NCBI GenBank assembly: GCA_050043005.1
Contig: JBHJIZ010000001.1
Coordinates: 1-13,281 of the forward strand
Direction of reading: 5' to 3'
Length of the DNA stretch: 13,281 bases
Origin: Thermohalobaculum sp050043005
GTDB lineage: Bacteria > Pseudomonadota > Alphaproteobacteria > Rhodobacterales > Rhodobacteraceae
Below are positions 1 through 6,843 of this stretch, one piece after another. The stretch's first letter is position 1, and each line of letters starts with the position of its first letter. Below the pieces are notes generated by a model. That model saw only the letters and a list, made by a program, of their open reading frames with translations. It had not been told where the DNA came from and did not search any database. The position numbers and the translations under genes were made by a program.

Positions 1-210
1 GTGCGCGAGGTCACTCAGGAAAGCGAGATTTTCAGCTTCTGGGACTATCAGGCCGGGGCATGGGACCGCAACGACGGCATCCGGATCGACCACCTGTTGC
101 TCAGCCCGCAAGCGGCGGATCGCCTGACCGCCGCCGGGATCGACAGTGACGTTCGGGGCCGGGAAAAGCCCTCAGACCACGTGCCCGTCTGGATCGATCT
201 GGACGTCTGA
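1..210 (+). CDS. xthA: Exodeoxyribonuclease III, C-terminal part (5' end outside window)
   Basis: This is the 3' end of an exonuclease III / AP-endonuclease gene; the start lies upstream of the window. The visible 69 residues match the end of the endonuclease/exonuclease/phosphatase fold: FSFWDYQAG, then RIDHLLLS, then EKPSDHVPVW. In the E. coli enzyme the equivalent RID and SDH segments supply the active-site Asp and the catalytic Asp-His pair, so the catalytic end appears intact. The known role is base-excision repair: incision 5' of abasic sites and removal of 3' blocking groups in the cytoplasm. The gene ends with TGA at 208-210 and converges on the minus-strand lipoprotein gene, whose stop is only 27 bp away. 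I see no hairpin terminator in that gap. The family call is firm; only the exact subfamily is uncertain. Confidence 0.9.
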   Translation: MREVTQESEIFSFWDYQAGAWDRNDGIRIDHLLLSPQAADRLTAAGIDSDVRGREKPSDHVPVWIDLDV

Positions 211-237
211 ACGTCGTTCGGCCCCTACGCGATCGAC

Positions 238-1404
238 TCAGGTACGCTTCCGGCGCTTTGGCGCGCGCGGTGCCGTCACCGGTGCCTCTGCGTCTGCATC
301 AGCACTGTCCACCGTAGCACGTTCCACCGTGTTGGCCGGATTGACCAGCCGGGCCGTTTGCGCTGACACCGTCGATGGCCTGGAGATCGGAACCACGACA
401 TCGCCCGCCGGGACCGTGATACTCTCTTCTATCGTGATCTCGGGCTGTTCGACGGGCGCGTCGGTCGCGGCGCTCTCGGTCTCCAGCTCATCATCGGGTG
501 CCCGCCCGCCTTGCGCGCCGTCACTTGGCTCGGTCTCCTTCGCCGCGATCACGATCGTCGGCCGCAGATCGCTGAGGCGTTCGACATCCTCGGCATTCGA
601 TGCCAGAGCCCCGGCCTCGGCCGATGCAATGCGCTCGGCCTCGATCGGCGTGGAATCTGCAATCAACCGCCGCGTCTCGCCCAAGCCGCCCGCATTCGCC
701 AGCTGGATCGCCTCGACCTGCTCCGAGAGGTAGCCCAGCATACGCTCGACCCCAAGCGGGCGGTCGCGGAAACCGTTGATCGTCACGACGGCCAGGCGGT
801 CCTTCACCTCGATAAAGGCACGCCAGAACGTATCCGACAGGATCGGCACAGGGCCGGCGTTCTCGTCTTTGACCAGAACATACACCGCCTCGCCGATACG
901 GCGGCTTTCAGTGACAGAGACACCGCTGCCGTCAGACGACCGCCCGATCAGAGACCGCCCCTGGGGCGACTCGAGAAAGGTTCCAAGATCGTCGATGTCC
1001 AGACCGGCCTGTTCGGCCTCGCCCGAGATCGATACCGTGATGATCCCCGGCAGGGCCGGCGGCAGTTTCAGTTCGCCCCGCTCAGACTTCGGCGTTGTTG
1101 CCGCATCGGCCTGCAACGCACAATCGCCAATCAGTGCGACGGCAGAACGATTGGACGTCTCGATCGACTCGCGCGACAGACAAAACCCGTCCGCCGGGCG
1201 GATCGCTACGTCCTGGCCGCGCGCGTTCACGATTGCCGCGTTCGGAGACGCCGAGACGACATAGAACTGCTGACCCTTGCGGCGCTCCCACTCGGCCTGA
1301 GTGGCGCTGAACCCGCGCTGGTCACACCCAGCAACTGCCAGTGTCGAGGCGATGACGGCAACCGCACCAAACCCCCGATACACCGGACTGAACCCCTTAC
1401 CCAA
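238..1404 (-). CDS. Uncharacterised lipoprotein, second gene of the ilvD unit
   Basis: A 388-residue protein I do not recognise. Near the N-terminus a hydrophobic stretch ends in VAGC, a lipobox whose Cys is residue 27 from the TTG start at 1404, so export and lipid anchoring are likely. Residues about 30-250 look globular (for example FWRAFIEVKDRLAVVTINGF, about 190-210). The last 130 residues are Ala-, Glu- and Pro-rich, low in complexity and probably disordered, and the protein ends in a basic tail (PKRRKRT). The start is uncertain: TTG at 1404 follows GGGGGGAA, but an in-frame GTG at 1383 follows AAGGGG at good spacing and gives a 20-residue signal peptide. The gene begins 19 bp after ilvD on the same strand, so cotranscription is likely, though no functional link to branched-chain amino acid synthesis is evident. 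Confidence 0.75.
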   Translation of the reverse strand: MGKGFSPVYRGFGAVAVIASTLAVAGCDQRGFSATQAEWERRKGQQFYVVSASPNAAIVNARGQDVAIRPADGFCLSRESIETSNRSAVALIGDCALQADAATTPKSERGELKLPPALPGIITVSISGEAEQAGLDIDDLGTFLESPQGRSLIGRSSDGSGVSVTESRRIGEAVYVLVKDENAGPVPILSDTFWRAFIEVKDRLAVVTINGFRDRPLGVERMLGYLSEQVEAIQLANAGGLGETRRLIADSTPIEAERIASAEAGALASNAEDVERLSDLRPTIVIAAKETEPSDGAQGGRAPDDELETESAATDAPVEQPEITIEESITVPAGDVVVPISRPSTVSAQTARLVNPANTVERATVDSADADAEAPVTAPRAPKRRKRT

Positions 1405-1423
1405 ACTTCGTTCCCCCCAGCGT

Positions 1424-3181
1424 CTAGAGATCCGCGTAGCAATGACCCTCGTGCTTTCCGCCCGGATGCGTCACGGCACCCTGCTGCGCGCCGCCCACGG
1501 TCTGCGCGTATTTCCAGAGCGCTCCGGCACCATAGATTGTCGCGCGCGGGCCTTTCCACACCTTCCGCCGGTCCTTCAGTTCCTTGGCGGTCAGCTTGAC
1601 CTTGATCGTGCCCTTCTTCGCATCGATCGAAATGAGATCGCCGTTCTGCAACAGCCCGATGGGGCCGCCAACTGCCGCTTCCGGCCCGACATGGCCGATG
1701 CAGAAACCGCGCGTGGCACCGGAGAACCGGCCAGCGGTGATCAGCGCCACCTTGCCGCCCATCCCCTGACCCGTCAGGGCCGCGGTGGTCGACAGCATCT
1801 CGCGCATCCCCGGACCGCCCTTTGGCCCTTCGTTGCGGATGACGATCACTTCGCCTTCCTTGTATTCGCGCTTCTGCACGGCTTCGAACGCATCTTCCTC
1901 GCACTCGAACACCCGGGCCGGGCCTTCGAACTTGAGCTTCTTCATGCCCGCAACCTTCACGATGGCCCCCTCGGGGGCCAGGTTGCCCATCAGCCCGACA
2001 ACGCCGCCAGTGGCCGTGATCGGCTTCTCGATCGGATAGATGACTCTTCCGTCCGCCCGCCCCGCAATGTTGTCGAGATTCTCCTTCACGGTCTTGCCGG
2101 TGGCCGTGATGCAGTCTTCGTGCAGATAGCCGCCCTTCATCAGTTCCTTCATGACAATCGGGATACCGCCTGCTTCGTAGAGGTCCTTGGCGACATAGGT
2201 ACCACCCGGCTTGAGGTCGACGAAGTACGGCGTGTCCTTGAAGATATCGCACACGTCTTGCAGGTTGAAGTCGATCCCGGCCTCGTGGGCGATCGCAGGC
2301 AGATGCAGCCCCGCATTGGTCGCCCCGCCGGTGCAGGCCACCACGCGGGCGGCATTTTCCAGCGCTTTGCGGGTGACGACATCGCGCGACCGGATGTTCT
2401 GGGCGATCAGGTGCATCACAGCCCGGCCCGAAGCGTCCGAGTATTGATCCCGGCTTTCATAGGGTGCCGGAGCGCCGGATGACTGCGGCAAGGCAAGGCC
2501 GATCGCTTCCGACACACACGCCATGGTGTTCGCCGTGAACTGGCCACCGCAGGCACCAGCGGATGGGCAGGCAACACGCTCCAGGATCGCGAGGGCCGCA
2601 TCGGACATGTCGCCGTTCTGGTGACGGCCGACCGCCTCAAACATATCCTGCACCGTCAGATCGCGCGTCGCGAAATCCTCGGGCACATCGGCGCCCGCCG
2701 GCACCTTACCGGGAAGAATCGAGCCGCCGTAGATGAAAACGGACGGCACGTTCAGACGCACCATCGCCATCATCATGCCGGGCAGCGACTTGTCGCAGCC
2801 CGCCAGCCCGACCAGGGCGTCATAGGCATGGCCGCGCATGGTCAATTCGACCGTGTCGGCAATCGCCTCGCGCGAGGCCAGCGAGGACCGCATGCCCTCG
2901 TGCCCCATGGCGATCCCATCGGTCACGGTGATCGTCGTGAACTCGCGGGGGGTGCCCTGCCCTTCCTTGACGCCCAGCTTGACGGCCTGTGCCTGGCGGT
3001 TCAGCGAGATGTTGCACGGGGCTGCCTCGTTCCAGCATGTCGCGACACCGATGAATGGACGGTGGATCTCCTCGTCCGTCAGACCCATCGCGTAGTAATA
3101 CGACCGGTGCGGCGCCCGCGCAGGCCCCTCGGTCACATGGCGGCTGACGAGTTTGGATTTGTCGAAAGTCTTGGCGTCCAT
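1424..3181 (-). CDS. ilvD: Dihydroxy-acid dehydratase
   Basis: A 585-residue IlvD/Edd-family enzyme. By family knowledge it dehydrates 2,3-dihydroxy-isovalerate and 2,3-dihydroxy-3-methylvalerate to the 2-keto acids, the shared third step of valine and isoleucine synthesis, in the cytoplasm. Hallmarks visible: TCWNEAAPCN (Cys56), GLAGCDKSLPGMM (Cys129) and PSAGACGGQFTANTM (Cys211), the three expected Fe-S ligand cysteines, plus the TDGIAMGHEGMR segment. The length is nearer the shorter enzymes that carry a [2Fe-2S] cluster in plants and mycobacteria than the 616-residue E. coli enzyme, so a [2Fe-2S] cofactor is plausible but inferred. The ATG at 3181 is preceded by GGAG and AGGGAC and starts a typical N-terminus. 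It is divergent from the CPBP gene and probably cotranscribed with the downstream lipoprotein gene. A sugar-acid dehydratase of the same family is the main alternative. Confidence 0.95.
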   Translation of the reverse strand: MDAKTFDKSKLVSRHVTEGPARAPHRSYYYAMGLTDEEIHRPFIGVATCWNEAAPCNISLNRQAQAVKLGVKEGQGTPREFTTITVTDGIAMGHEGMRSSLASREAIADTVELTMRGHAYDALVGLAGCDKSLPGMMMAMVRLNVPSVFIYGGSILPGKVPAGADVPEDFATRDLTVQDMFEAVGRHQNGDMSDAALAILERVACPSAGACGGQFTANTMACVSEAIGLALPQSSGAPAPYESRDQYSDASGRAVMHLIAQNIRSRDVVTRKALENAARVVACTGGATNAGLHLPAIAHEAGIDFNLQDVCDIFKDTPYFVDLKPGGTYVAKDLYEAGGIPIVMKELMKGGYLHEDCITATGKTVKENLDNIAGRADGRVIYPIEKPITATGGVVGLMGNLAPEGAIVKVAGMKKLKFEGPARVFECEEDAFEAVQKREYKEGEVIVIRNEGPKGGPGMREMLSTTAALTGQGMGGKVALITAGRFSGATRGFCIGHVGPEAAVGGPIGLLQNGDLISIDAKKGTIKVKLTAKELKDRRKVWKGPRATIYGAGALWKYAQTVGGAQQGAVTHPGGKHEGHCYADL

Positions 3182-3256
3182 TGTCCCTGTCGCTCCGGAT
3201 CTTGTGCTCAGATGGCGTGTGGCAGCCGGGTCCCTCTCCCGGCATGGCTGGCCGGC

Positions 3257-3285
3257 ACCCTATACACCCCGGACCTGCCCCTCAA
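3257..3285 (-). promoter_or_regulatory. Possible housekeeping promoter for ilvD
   Basis: Reading the minus strand, TTGAGG (3280-3285) and TAGGGT (3257-3262) are separated by 17 bp, a plausible -35/-10 pair for a vegetative sigma factor. It would give a leader of roughly 65-70 nt before the ilvD ATG. The -10 matches only the important outer positions, so this is tentative. I see no leader peptide rich in branched-chain codons or other attenuator in that stretch. Confidence 0.25.
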
Positions 3286-3389
3286 GCACAAGACTTCGCG
3301 GTTGCCGGATCAATCCGGACCATGGCAGCGCTGCACTCAGCTTATGGGACGGCGCCGGGCTCTCGCGTCAACCAGGGAGACTACGCTGC

Positions 3390-4298
3390 ATGACGCCTTT
3401 CGAATCCTACATCGCACCTGCGCGGGTCGTCCCCGGCGCATGGCGCGCGCTCGTCGGCCTGTTGACGGTCGGGGTCATCTGGGTGATCGCAACCGCCCTG
3501 GTGCTCCTGACCTGGGCGGTCGCGCAACTCTCCACCGGTCTCGCCACGGATGGGCTCAACGACAGGCTCGAGAGATTCAGCCAGAACGGCGAACCGATCG
3601 AGATCTTCCTCTTGCTCCTTAGCTTCTCGGGCATCTGGATGGGTGTCTATACGGCGGCCCACTGGTTGCACCGGCACCGCCTGCGCGACGTGCTGTCTGC
3701 GTGGCGCACCGGCGCTCTGCGCGGTTTCGGCAAAGGTGTAGTCCTGACGGCGATCATTATCGCGGCCTTCACCGGCTTTACCTGGGCCATCGGTCTGGTT
3801 TCCGCAGAACCGACTCAGACCGCCGACATGCAGACCTGGCTGATCTGGCTGTTGCCAATCGCACTGGCCGTCCTGATCCAGGCCTCGGCCGAGGAGCTAT
3901 TCTTTCGCGGGTATCTGCTGCAACAACTGGCCGTTCGGTCGGATCATTGGCTCGTCTGGGCTGTCATCCCGTCGATCCTGTTCGGATGCCTCCACTACGG
4001 GGGCCGCGAGGGCCTGCTGGATGCCTACTACGTCGGCACGACCTTCCTGATGGGCCTATGCTTCTCGGTTCTCGTCTGGCGTTCGGGGTCGCTCTGGCCT
4101 GCGATCGGCATGCATGTGTCGAACAATCTCTACGCACTGCTGATCGCCGGGCACAGCTCCGAGGCCACGGGAACCGAGCTTTGGCTTTATCTGGAAGACA
4201 GTTTCGAGGAGACTCTGCAGTTCGCACCGCTGCTTTATCTGATCGTTCTGATCGCTCTGATTTCGCCGCTTGGCCGGGTCTTCAACGCCCGGATCTGA
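3390..4298 (+). CDS. CPBP-family intramembrane metalloprotease
   Basis: A 302-residue polytopic membrane protein with the CPBP/Abi (CAAX protease and bacteriocin-processing) signature. Motif 1 is EELFFRG (Glu168-Glu169, Arg173), motif 2 is FGCLHYGG (His202) and motif 3 is MHVSNN (His242, Asn246). These are the conserved Glu and His residues thought to activate water or bind metal inside the membrane. Hydrophobic segments lie near residues 20-45, 73-93, 115-136, 148-167, 187-203, 215-250 and 275-295. I chose ATG 3390 because AGGGAGA lies 9 nt upstream and the protein begins with a normal N-terminus; an in-frame extension back to 3153 overlaps the start of ilvD and reads as low-quality sequence. 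The substrate is unknown; family members act in prenyl-protein processing, peptide maturation or bacteriocin self-immunity. It lies just left of the injection-system region, with nothing that ties it to that system. Confidence 0.88.
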   Translation: MTPFESYIAPARVVPGAWRALVGLLTVGVIWVIATALVLLTWAVAQLSTGLATDGLNDRLERFSQNGEPIEIFLLLLSFSGIWMGVYTAAHWLHRHRLRDVLSAWRTGALRGFGKGVVLTAIIIAAFTGFTWAIGLVSAEPTQTADMQTWLIWLLPIALAVLIQASAEELFFRGYLLQQLAVRSDHWLVWAVIPSILFGCLHYGGREGLLDAYYVGTTFLMGLCFSVLVWRSGSLWPAIGMHVSNNLYALLIAGHSSEATGTELWLYLEDSFEETLQFAPLLYLIVLIALISPLGRVFNARI

Positions 4299-4567
4299 AC
4301 CGCGCTCGAACGCAGCAATTTGCGCCCGATATCCGGTTAACGGAAAATTGCGTGAAGAACGTCACGTGCGGCTTCACTCGATTGTGCGCCACTTTGTCGA
4401 CCTTGATCCAAGCGATCTTTGCATCTTTCGGACGCGCGTCCGGGCACGGCACGCCACTCGCCCATCGGTAAACTATCGCTATTTCGGCTCGCCGGGGCGT
4501 GGTATCCTATGCGGATTGAGTTCCACGGCATGTTCAAGGATTTTTGCGCGAGATCGTTCGGGGGGCA
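4299..4567. other. Intergenic stretch before the regulator
   Basis: About 270 bp with no convincing gene, and visibly less GC-rich in places than the flanking genes. It contains a 14-bp perfect palindrome (CGGACGCGCGTCCG, 4429-4442). A -10-like TATCCT sits near 4503 but without a good -35. No Rho-independent terminator with a T-run was found after the protease gene. It presumably contains the promoter of the regulator, and it also marks the visible change from housekeeping genes to the injection-system locus. Confidence 0.5.
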
Positions 4568-5950
4568 ATGGTGACCGATCTTTCTCACACTGTGAACGCG
4601 GTGCTCTTCTCGTTTGCACCCGAATCGCGAACTGTCGCGTTTGACCGTTGGTTGAAACGCGAGGGCTGGCGGTTGGAATTGATGCCGCCGCGCGCGCTGA
4701 CAGCGCAGTGTGCGGCCGGGGCCGATCGTGGGATTCTGATCTTCTGCACCGACAGCACCGGCGGACACGAATTGCAGGCGGCATTTCCGTCCAGCCCCGG
4801 TCCAGAGCTGAGGGTCGTGGTAGATCAAAGCGTTAGCGGTCAAACCACCGAACCTGTGCCGGGGCAATTGTTATGGCCCTCGCAAAAAGGCGACATCGTC
4901 GATTGGCTCAAGCGCCGCGTGCTTGGTGCATGTAGTTGCGAGACCGGGGCCGGATCGATCATCGGCAGCAGCAGCGTGATACGCCATCTTCTCAGGTCCG
5001 TCCGGCGCGCATCTGCGGTCGATGCACCCGTGCTGATCGAAGGTCGCACCGGCACAGGCAAGGAACTGGTCGCACGCGAGATCCATCAGTCCGGAGCCCG
5101 CGCAGAAGCACCATTCGTACCGGTGAATTGCGGAGCGCTGCCAGACACCGTTCTGGAAAGCGAACTGTTTGGCCACGCGAAAGGCGCGTTCACGGACGCA
5201 CGCCAGAACCGCGCCGGGTTGATCGCCGAGGCCGAGGGTGGGTCGATATTCCTGGATGAGATCGACTCGCTCAGTCCAAAGGGTCAGGCCACGCTGCTCA
5301 GGTTCCTTCAGTCGGGTGAGTATCGACCTGTCGGCTCCGATCGTGTCCGAAGCGCTGATGTCCGCGTGATCGCAGCGGCGAACTCGGAATTGATGACCCA
5401 AGTGCGCGCCGGGACCTTTCGCGAGGATCTGTTCTTCCGGCTCGGGGTGTTGATCTTGCGCACACCCTGCTTGTCCGAACGCCCGAGCGACGTCGAACTT
5501 CTGGCCAGGCATTTCCTTACGGAGATCTGCAGAACGTACGATTTGCCGGAGCGCACATTCTCAGAGCGCACACGCGATGCGATGACCAGCCATCCCTGGC
5601 CTGGAAACGTGCGCGAACTGGAAAACTTCGTCCATCGCGCCTGCGTAATGAGCGATGGCGATGTGATCGACATCGTGCCGGACGCCCCCTGCACGGGCCA
5701 CATTCCTACAAGTCCGTCGAACGCCCGTTACGAAGTCCAGATCGAAGCCGAAGCCCCAAGCGATGCGCCCTGCAAGGGCGGCATTCCTGGCTTTCATGCT
5801 GCCAAGGCTCAGGCAATCGAGACGTTTGAGCGGGGATACCTGACGCGATTACTGGATGCGACCGCCGGGAACGTTACCCGCGCAGCGAGCTTGGCGGGAA
5901 CCGAACGGCGAACGTTGGGCAAACTGCTCAAACGTCACGGATTGCGATAA
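4568..5950 (+). CDS. Sigma-54-dependent transcriptional activator of the injection-system operon
   Basis: A 460-residue bacterial enhancer-binding protein. Residues about 1-115 show the alternating strand/helix pattern of a response-regulator receiver (ending LLWPSQKGDIVDWLKRR) but lack the acidic pocket and phosphoacceptor Asp: the strand-3 end reads ILIFCTD. The AAA+ domain follows, with Walker A GRTGTGKE (Lys165), the sigma-54 contact loop GAFTDA (206-211; usual form GAFTGA), Walker B IFLDEID (Asp230-Glu231), FREDLFFRL (Arg285, Arg291, arginine-finger region) and HPWPGNVRELENF. The C-terminus (434-460) is a Fis-type helix-turn-helix. The ATG at 4568 has only a G-run (4560-4565) 2 nt away; GTG 4571 and an in-frame TTG at 4544 are alternatives. 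The next gene is separated by a control region holding a consensus sigma-54 promoter, so local activation is the obvious inference. The input signal is unknown and may not be phosphorylation. Confidence 0.9.
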   Translation: MVTDLSHTVNAVLFSFAPESRTVAFDRWLKREGWRLELMPPRALTAQCAAGADRGILIFCTDSTGGHELQAAFPSSPGPELRVVVDQSVSGQTTEPVPGQLLWPSQKGDIVDWLKRRVLGACSCETGAGSIIGSSSVIRHLLRSVRRASAVDAPVLIEGRTGTGKELVAREIHQSGARAEAPFVPVNCGALPDTVLESELFGHAKGAFTDARQNRAGLIAEAEGGSIFLDEIDSLSPKGQATLLRFLQSGEYRPVGSDRVRSADVRVIAAANSELMTQVRAGTFREDLFFRLGVLILRTPCLSERPSDVELLARHFLTEICRTYDLPERTFSERTRDAMTSHPWPGNVRELENFVHRACVMSDGDVIDIVPDAPCTGHIPTSPSNARYEVQIEAEAPSDAPCKGGIPGFHAAKAQAIETFERGYLTRLLDATAGNVTRAASLAGTERRTLGKLLKRHGLR

Positions 5951-5968
5951 CACGTACCGGCGGGCTTA

Positions 5969-5997
5969 CCGGGTCGTCTGCGACCCGGGCCGGGTCG
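5969..5997. promoter_or_regulatory. Three alternating CCGGGTCG copies: candidate upstream activator sites
   Basis: The sequence reads CCGGGTCG (5969-5976), TCTG, CGACCCGG (5981-5988), G, CCGGGTCG (5990-5997). Copies 1 and 2 form a perfect dyad with 8-bp arms and a 4-bp gap; copies 2 and 3 form another with a 1-bp centre. Outer copies are 21 bp apart, about two helical turns. The block lies 133-162 bp upstream of the predicted sigma-54 start site, the usual range for enhancer sites bound by NtrC-type activators. The alternative is a transcript-end hairpin for the regulator gene, since it starts 19 bp after that gene's stop, but no T-run follows it. Confidence 0.5.
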
Positions 5998-6062
5998 GAA
6001 AGGACTCGGTTGTCGGGTGGCCAATGACCCAGACGGATCAACGCGCAAAGACGTTATCTCCA

Positions 6063-6075
6063 TAAGTCACTGTAA
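6063..6075 (-). promoter_or_regulatory. Weak candidate IHF site between activator sites and promoter
   Basis: On the minus strand the sequence TTACAGTGACTTA keeps the CAR-N4-TTR core of the IHF consensus, with two mismatches in the WAT part. It is flanked on the expected side by an A/T-rich tract (about 6073-6090). It falls between the proposed activator sites and the -24 box, where IHF bends DNA at many sigma-54 promoters. IHF motifs are degenerate, so this rests mainly on position. Confidence 0.2.
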
Positions 6076-6103
6076 ACAATAAAACCTTTGGGAACCAGCC
6101 ACA

Positions 6104-6120
6104 CTGGCACGGCGTTTGCA
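6104..6120 (+). promoter_or_regulatory. Sigma-54 (-24/-12) promoter of the injection-system operon
   Basis: The sequence C-TGGCACG-GCGT-TTGCA matches the sigma-54 consensus YTGGCACG-N4-TTGCW at every defined position. The invariant GG (6106-6107) and GC (6118-6119) are separated by exactly 10 bp. The predicted start of transcription is near 6131, leaving a leader of about 95 nt before the DUF4255 gene. The promoter points into the structural operon and sits directly downstream of a sigma-54 activator gene. It is the strongest regulatory signal in the window. Confidence 0.88.
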
Positions 6121-6173
6121 ACCTGTCCTTTGCTGCCGGAGTTCTTGTCTGACGGCACCAAGCTGGGGGGCGC

Positions 6174-6233
6174 ATGCCGATTTGTGCAGACCTGAAGTCA
6201 ACTCGTTCCGCCAAAATGTGCGCGAATGGCTGA
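6174..6233 (+). CDS. Possible 19-codon leader ORF coupled to the DUF4255 gene
   Basis: An ATG at 6174 behind a G-run (6165-6170) opens a 19-residue frame whose TGA (6231-6233) lies just inside the next gene, overlapping it by 8 nt (ATGGCTGA). The DUF4255 ATG at 6226 has no recognisable ribosome binding site of its own, so reinitiation from this leader could be how it is translated. The peptide itself shows nothing recognisable. The spacing of the G-run to ATG is short (3 nt) and such short frames are common by chance, so this is only a possibility. Confidence 0.22.
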   Translation: MPICADLKSTRSAKMCANG

Positions 6234-6840
6234 CAGCCGTGCAATTCAGGCAGTGGGCGAGGCGGTCGCCAATCTGCTGCGCGGCAGCCATGACCCGACA
6301 GATTTCGGGGCAGTCCTCGATTTTCGGGTGATTACGTCGGGCGACTTCGGAACCAACCAGATCACCGCAGGCGCATCGCTGTTCTTGTACCGGGTCATCC
6401 AGAACGGCTCGCATCGCATTCCGGCCGGTCGCTTGAACCTTCAGGGCCAAAGGCTGCAGACCCGTCTGCCAGTCGATCTGCATTACCTGATAACCTTCTG
6501 GGGCACTGACGCCAGCATGCAGCATTCGATTGCCGGATGGGCGATGCGGGTGCTCGAAGACACACCGCTTCTGACCTCGGGCGTACTGAATGCCGCGGTC
6601 CCCGGATCATTCCGCAGCGATGAGGTGGTCGATTTCAGCCTCTCCGAGCTTTCGAACGAGGATCTGCTGCGCATTTGGGAGGTTCTGGGTCTGAATCAGT
6701 ACCAGCTCTCGGTGCCTTATGTGGCGCGAAACGTGATGATCGAGTCGACGCAACGTCTGCGCGATGGCGGCGGCGAACCTGTTCAGCAGCGCGATCAGGA
6801 CGCCGGTGTCTTCCGCGCACCCGAAGCGTTCACGGGGTAG
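6226..6840 (+). CDS. DUF4255 / Pvc16-like tube-terminator protein of a contractile injection system
   Basis: A 204-residue protein that I assign to the DUF4255 (Pvc16 N-terminal) family: the N-terminus MADSRAIQAVGEAVANLLRG, followed by VTIxxGD-like strands, an LFLYRVxxNGSHR segment, LPVDLHYLITFWG, and a helix leading to LEDTPLL. In eCIS particles the Afp16/Pvc16 homologue caps the growing tube and sheath and fixes their length; in this locus it is the first structural gene, as in several eCIS clusters. The C-terminal 25 residues are Gly/Gln-rich and probably flexible. The ATG at 6226 is the only reasonable start, since a stop in the same frame lies at 6193, but no clear ribosome binding site precedes it. 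It is followed after 3 bp by the next gene. Family assignment is by pattern recall, without a search. Confidence 0.82.
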   Translation: MADSRAIQAVGEAVANLLRGSHDPTDFGAVLDFRVITSGDFGTNQITAGASLFLYRVIQNGSHRIPAGRLNLQGQRLQTRLPVDLHYLITFWGTDASMQHSIAGWAMRVLEDTPLLTSGVLNAAVPGSFRSDEVVDFSLSELSNEDLLRIWEVLGLNQYQLSVPYVARNVMIESTQRLRDGGGEPVQQRDQDAGVFRAPEAFTG

Positions 6841-6843
6841 CGG

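Noticed and set aside
1301..2482. Long open frame on the plus strand opposite ilvD
   Set aside because: High-GC shadow of ilvD; the translation is rich in His, Arg and Gly and has no family motif.
3153..3389. N-terminal extension of the CPBP protease frame back to 3153
   Set aside because: It overlaps the start of ilvD, reads as poor-quality protein, and the ATG at 3390 has a proper ribosome site.
4440..4460. Sigma-54-like GGCACG before the regulator gene
   Set aside because: The -24-like half is present but no TTGC-type -12 element occurs at the required spacing.
5969..5988. Rho-independent terminator of the regulator
   Set aside because: The stem is strong but followed by GGGCCGGG instead of a T-run, and the third copy of the motif is not explained by a terminator.
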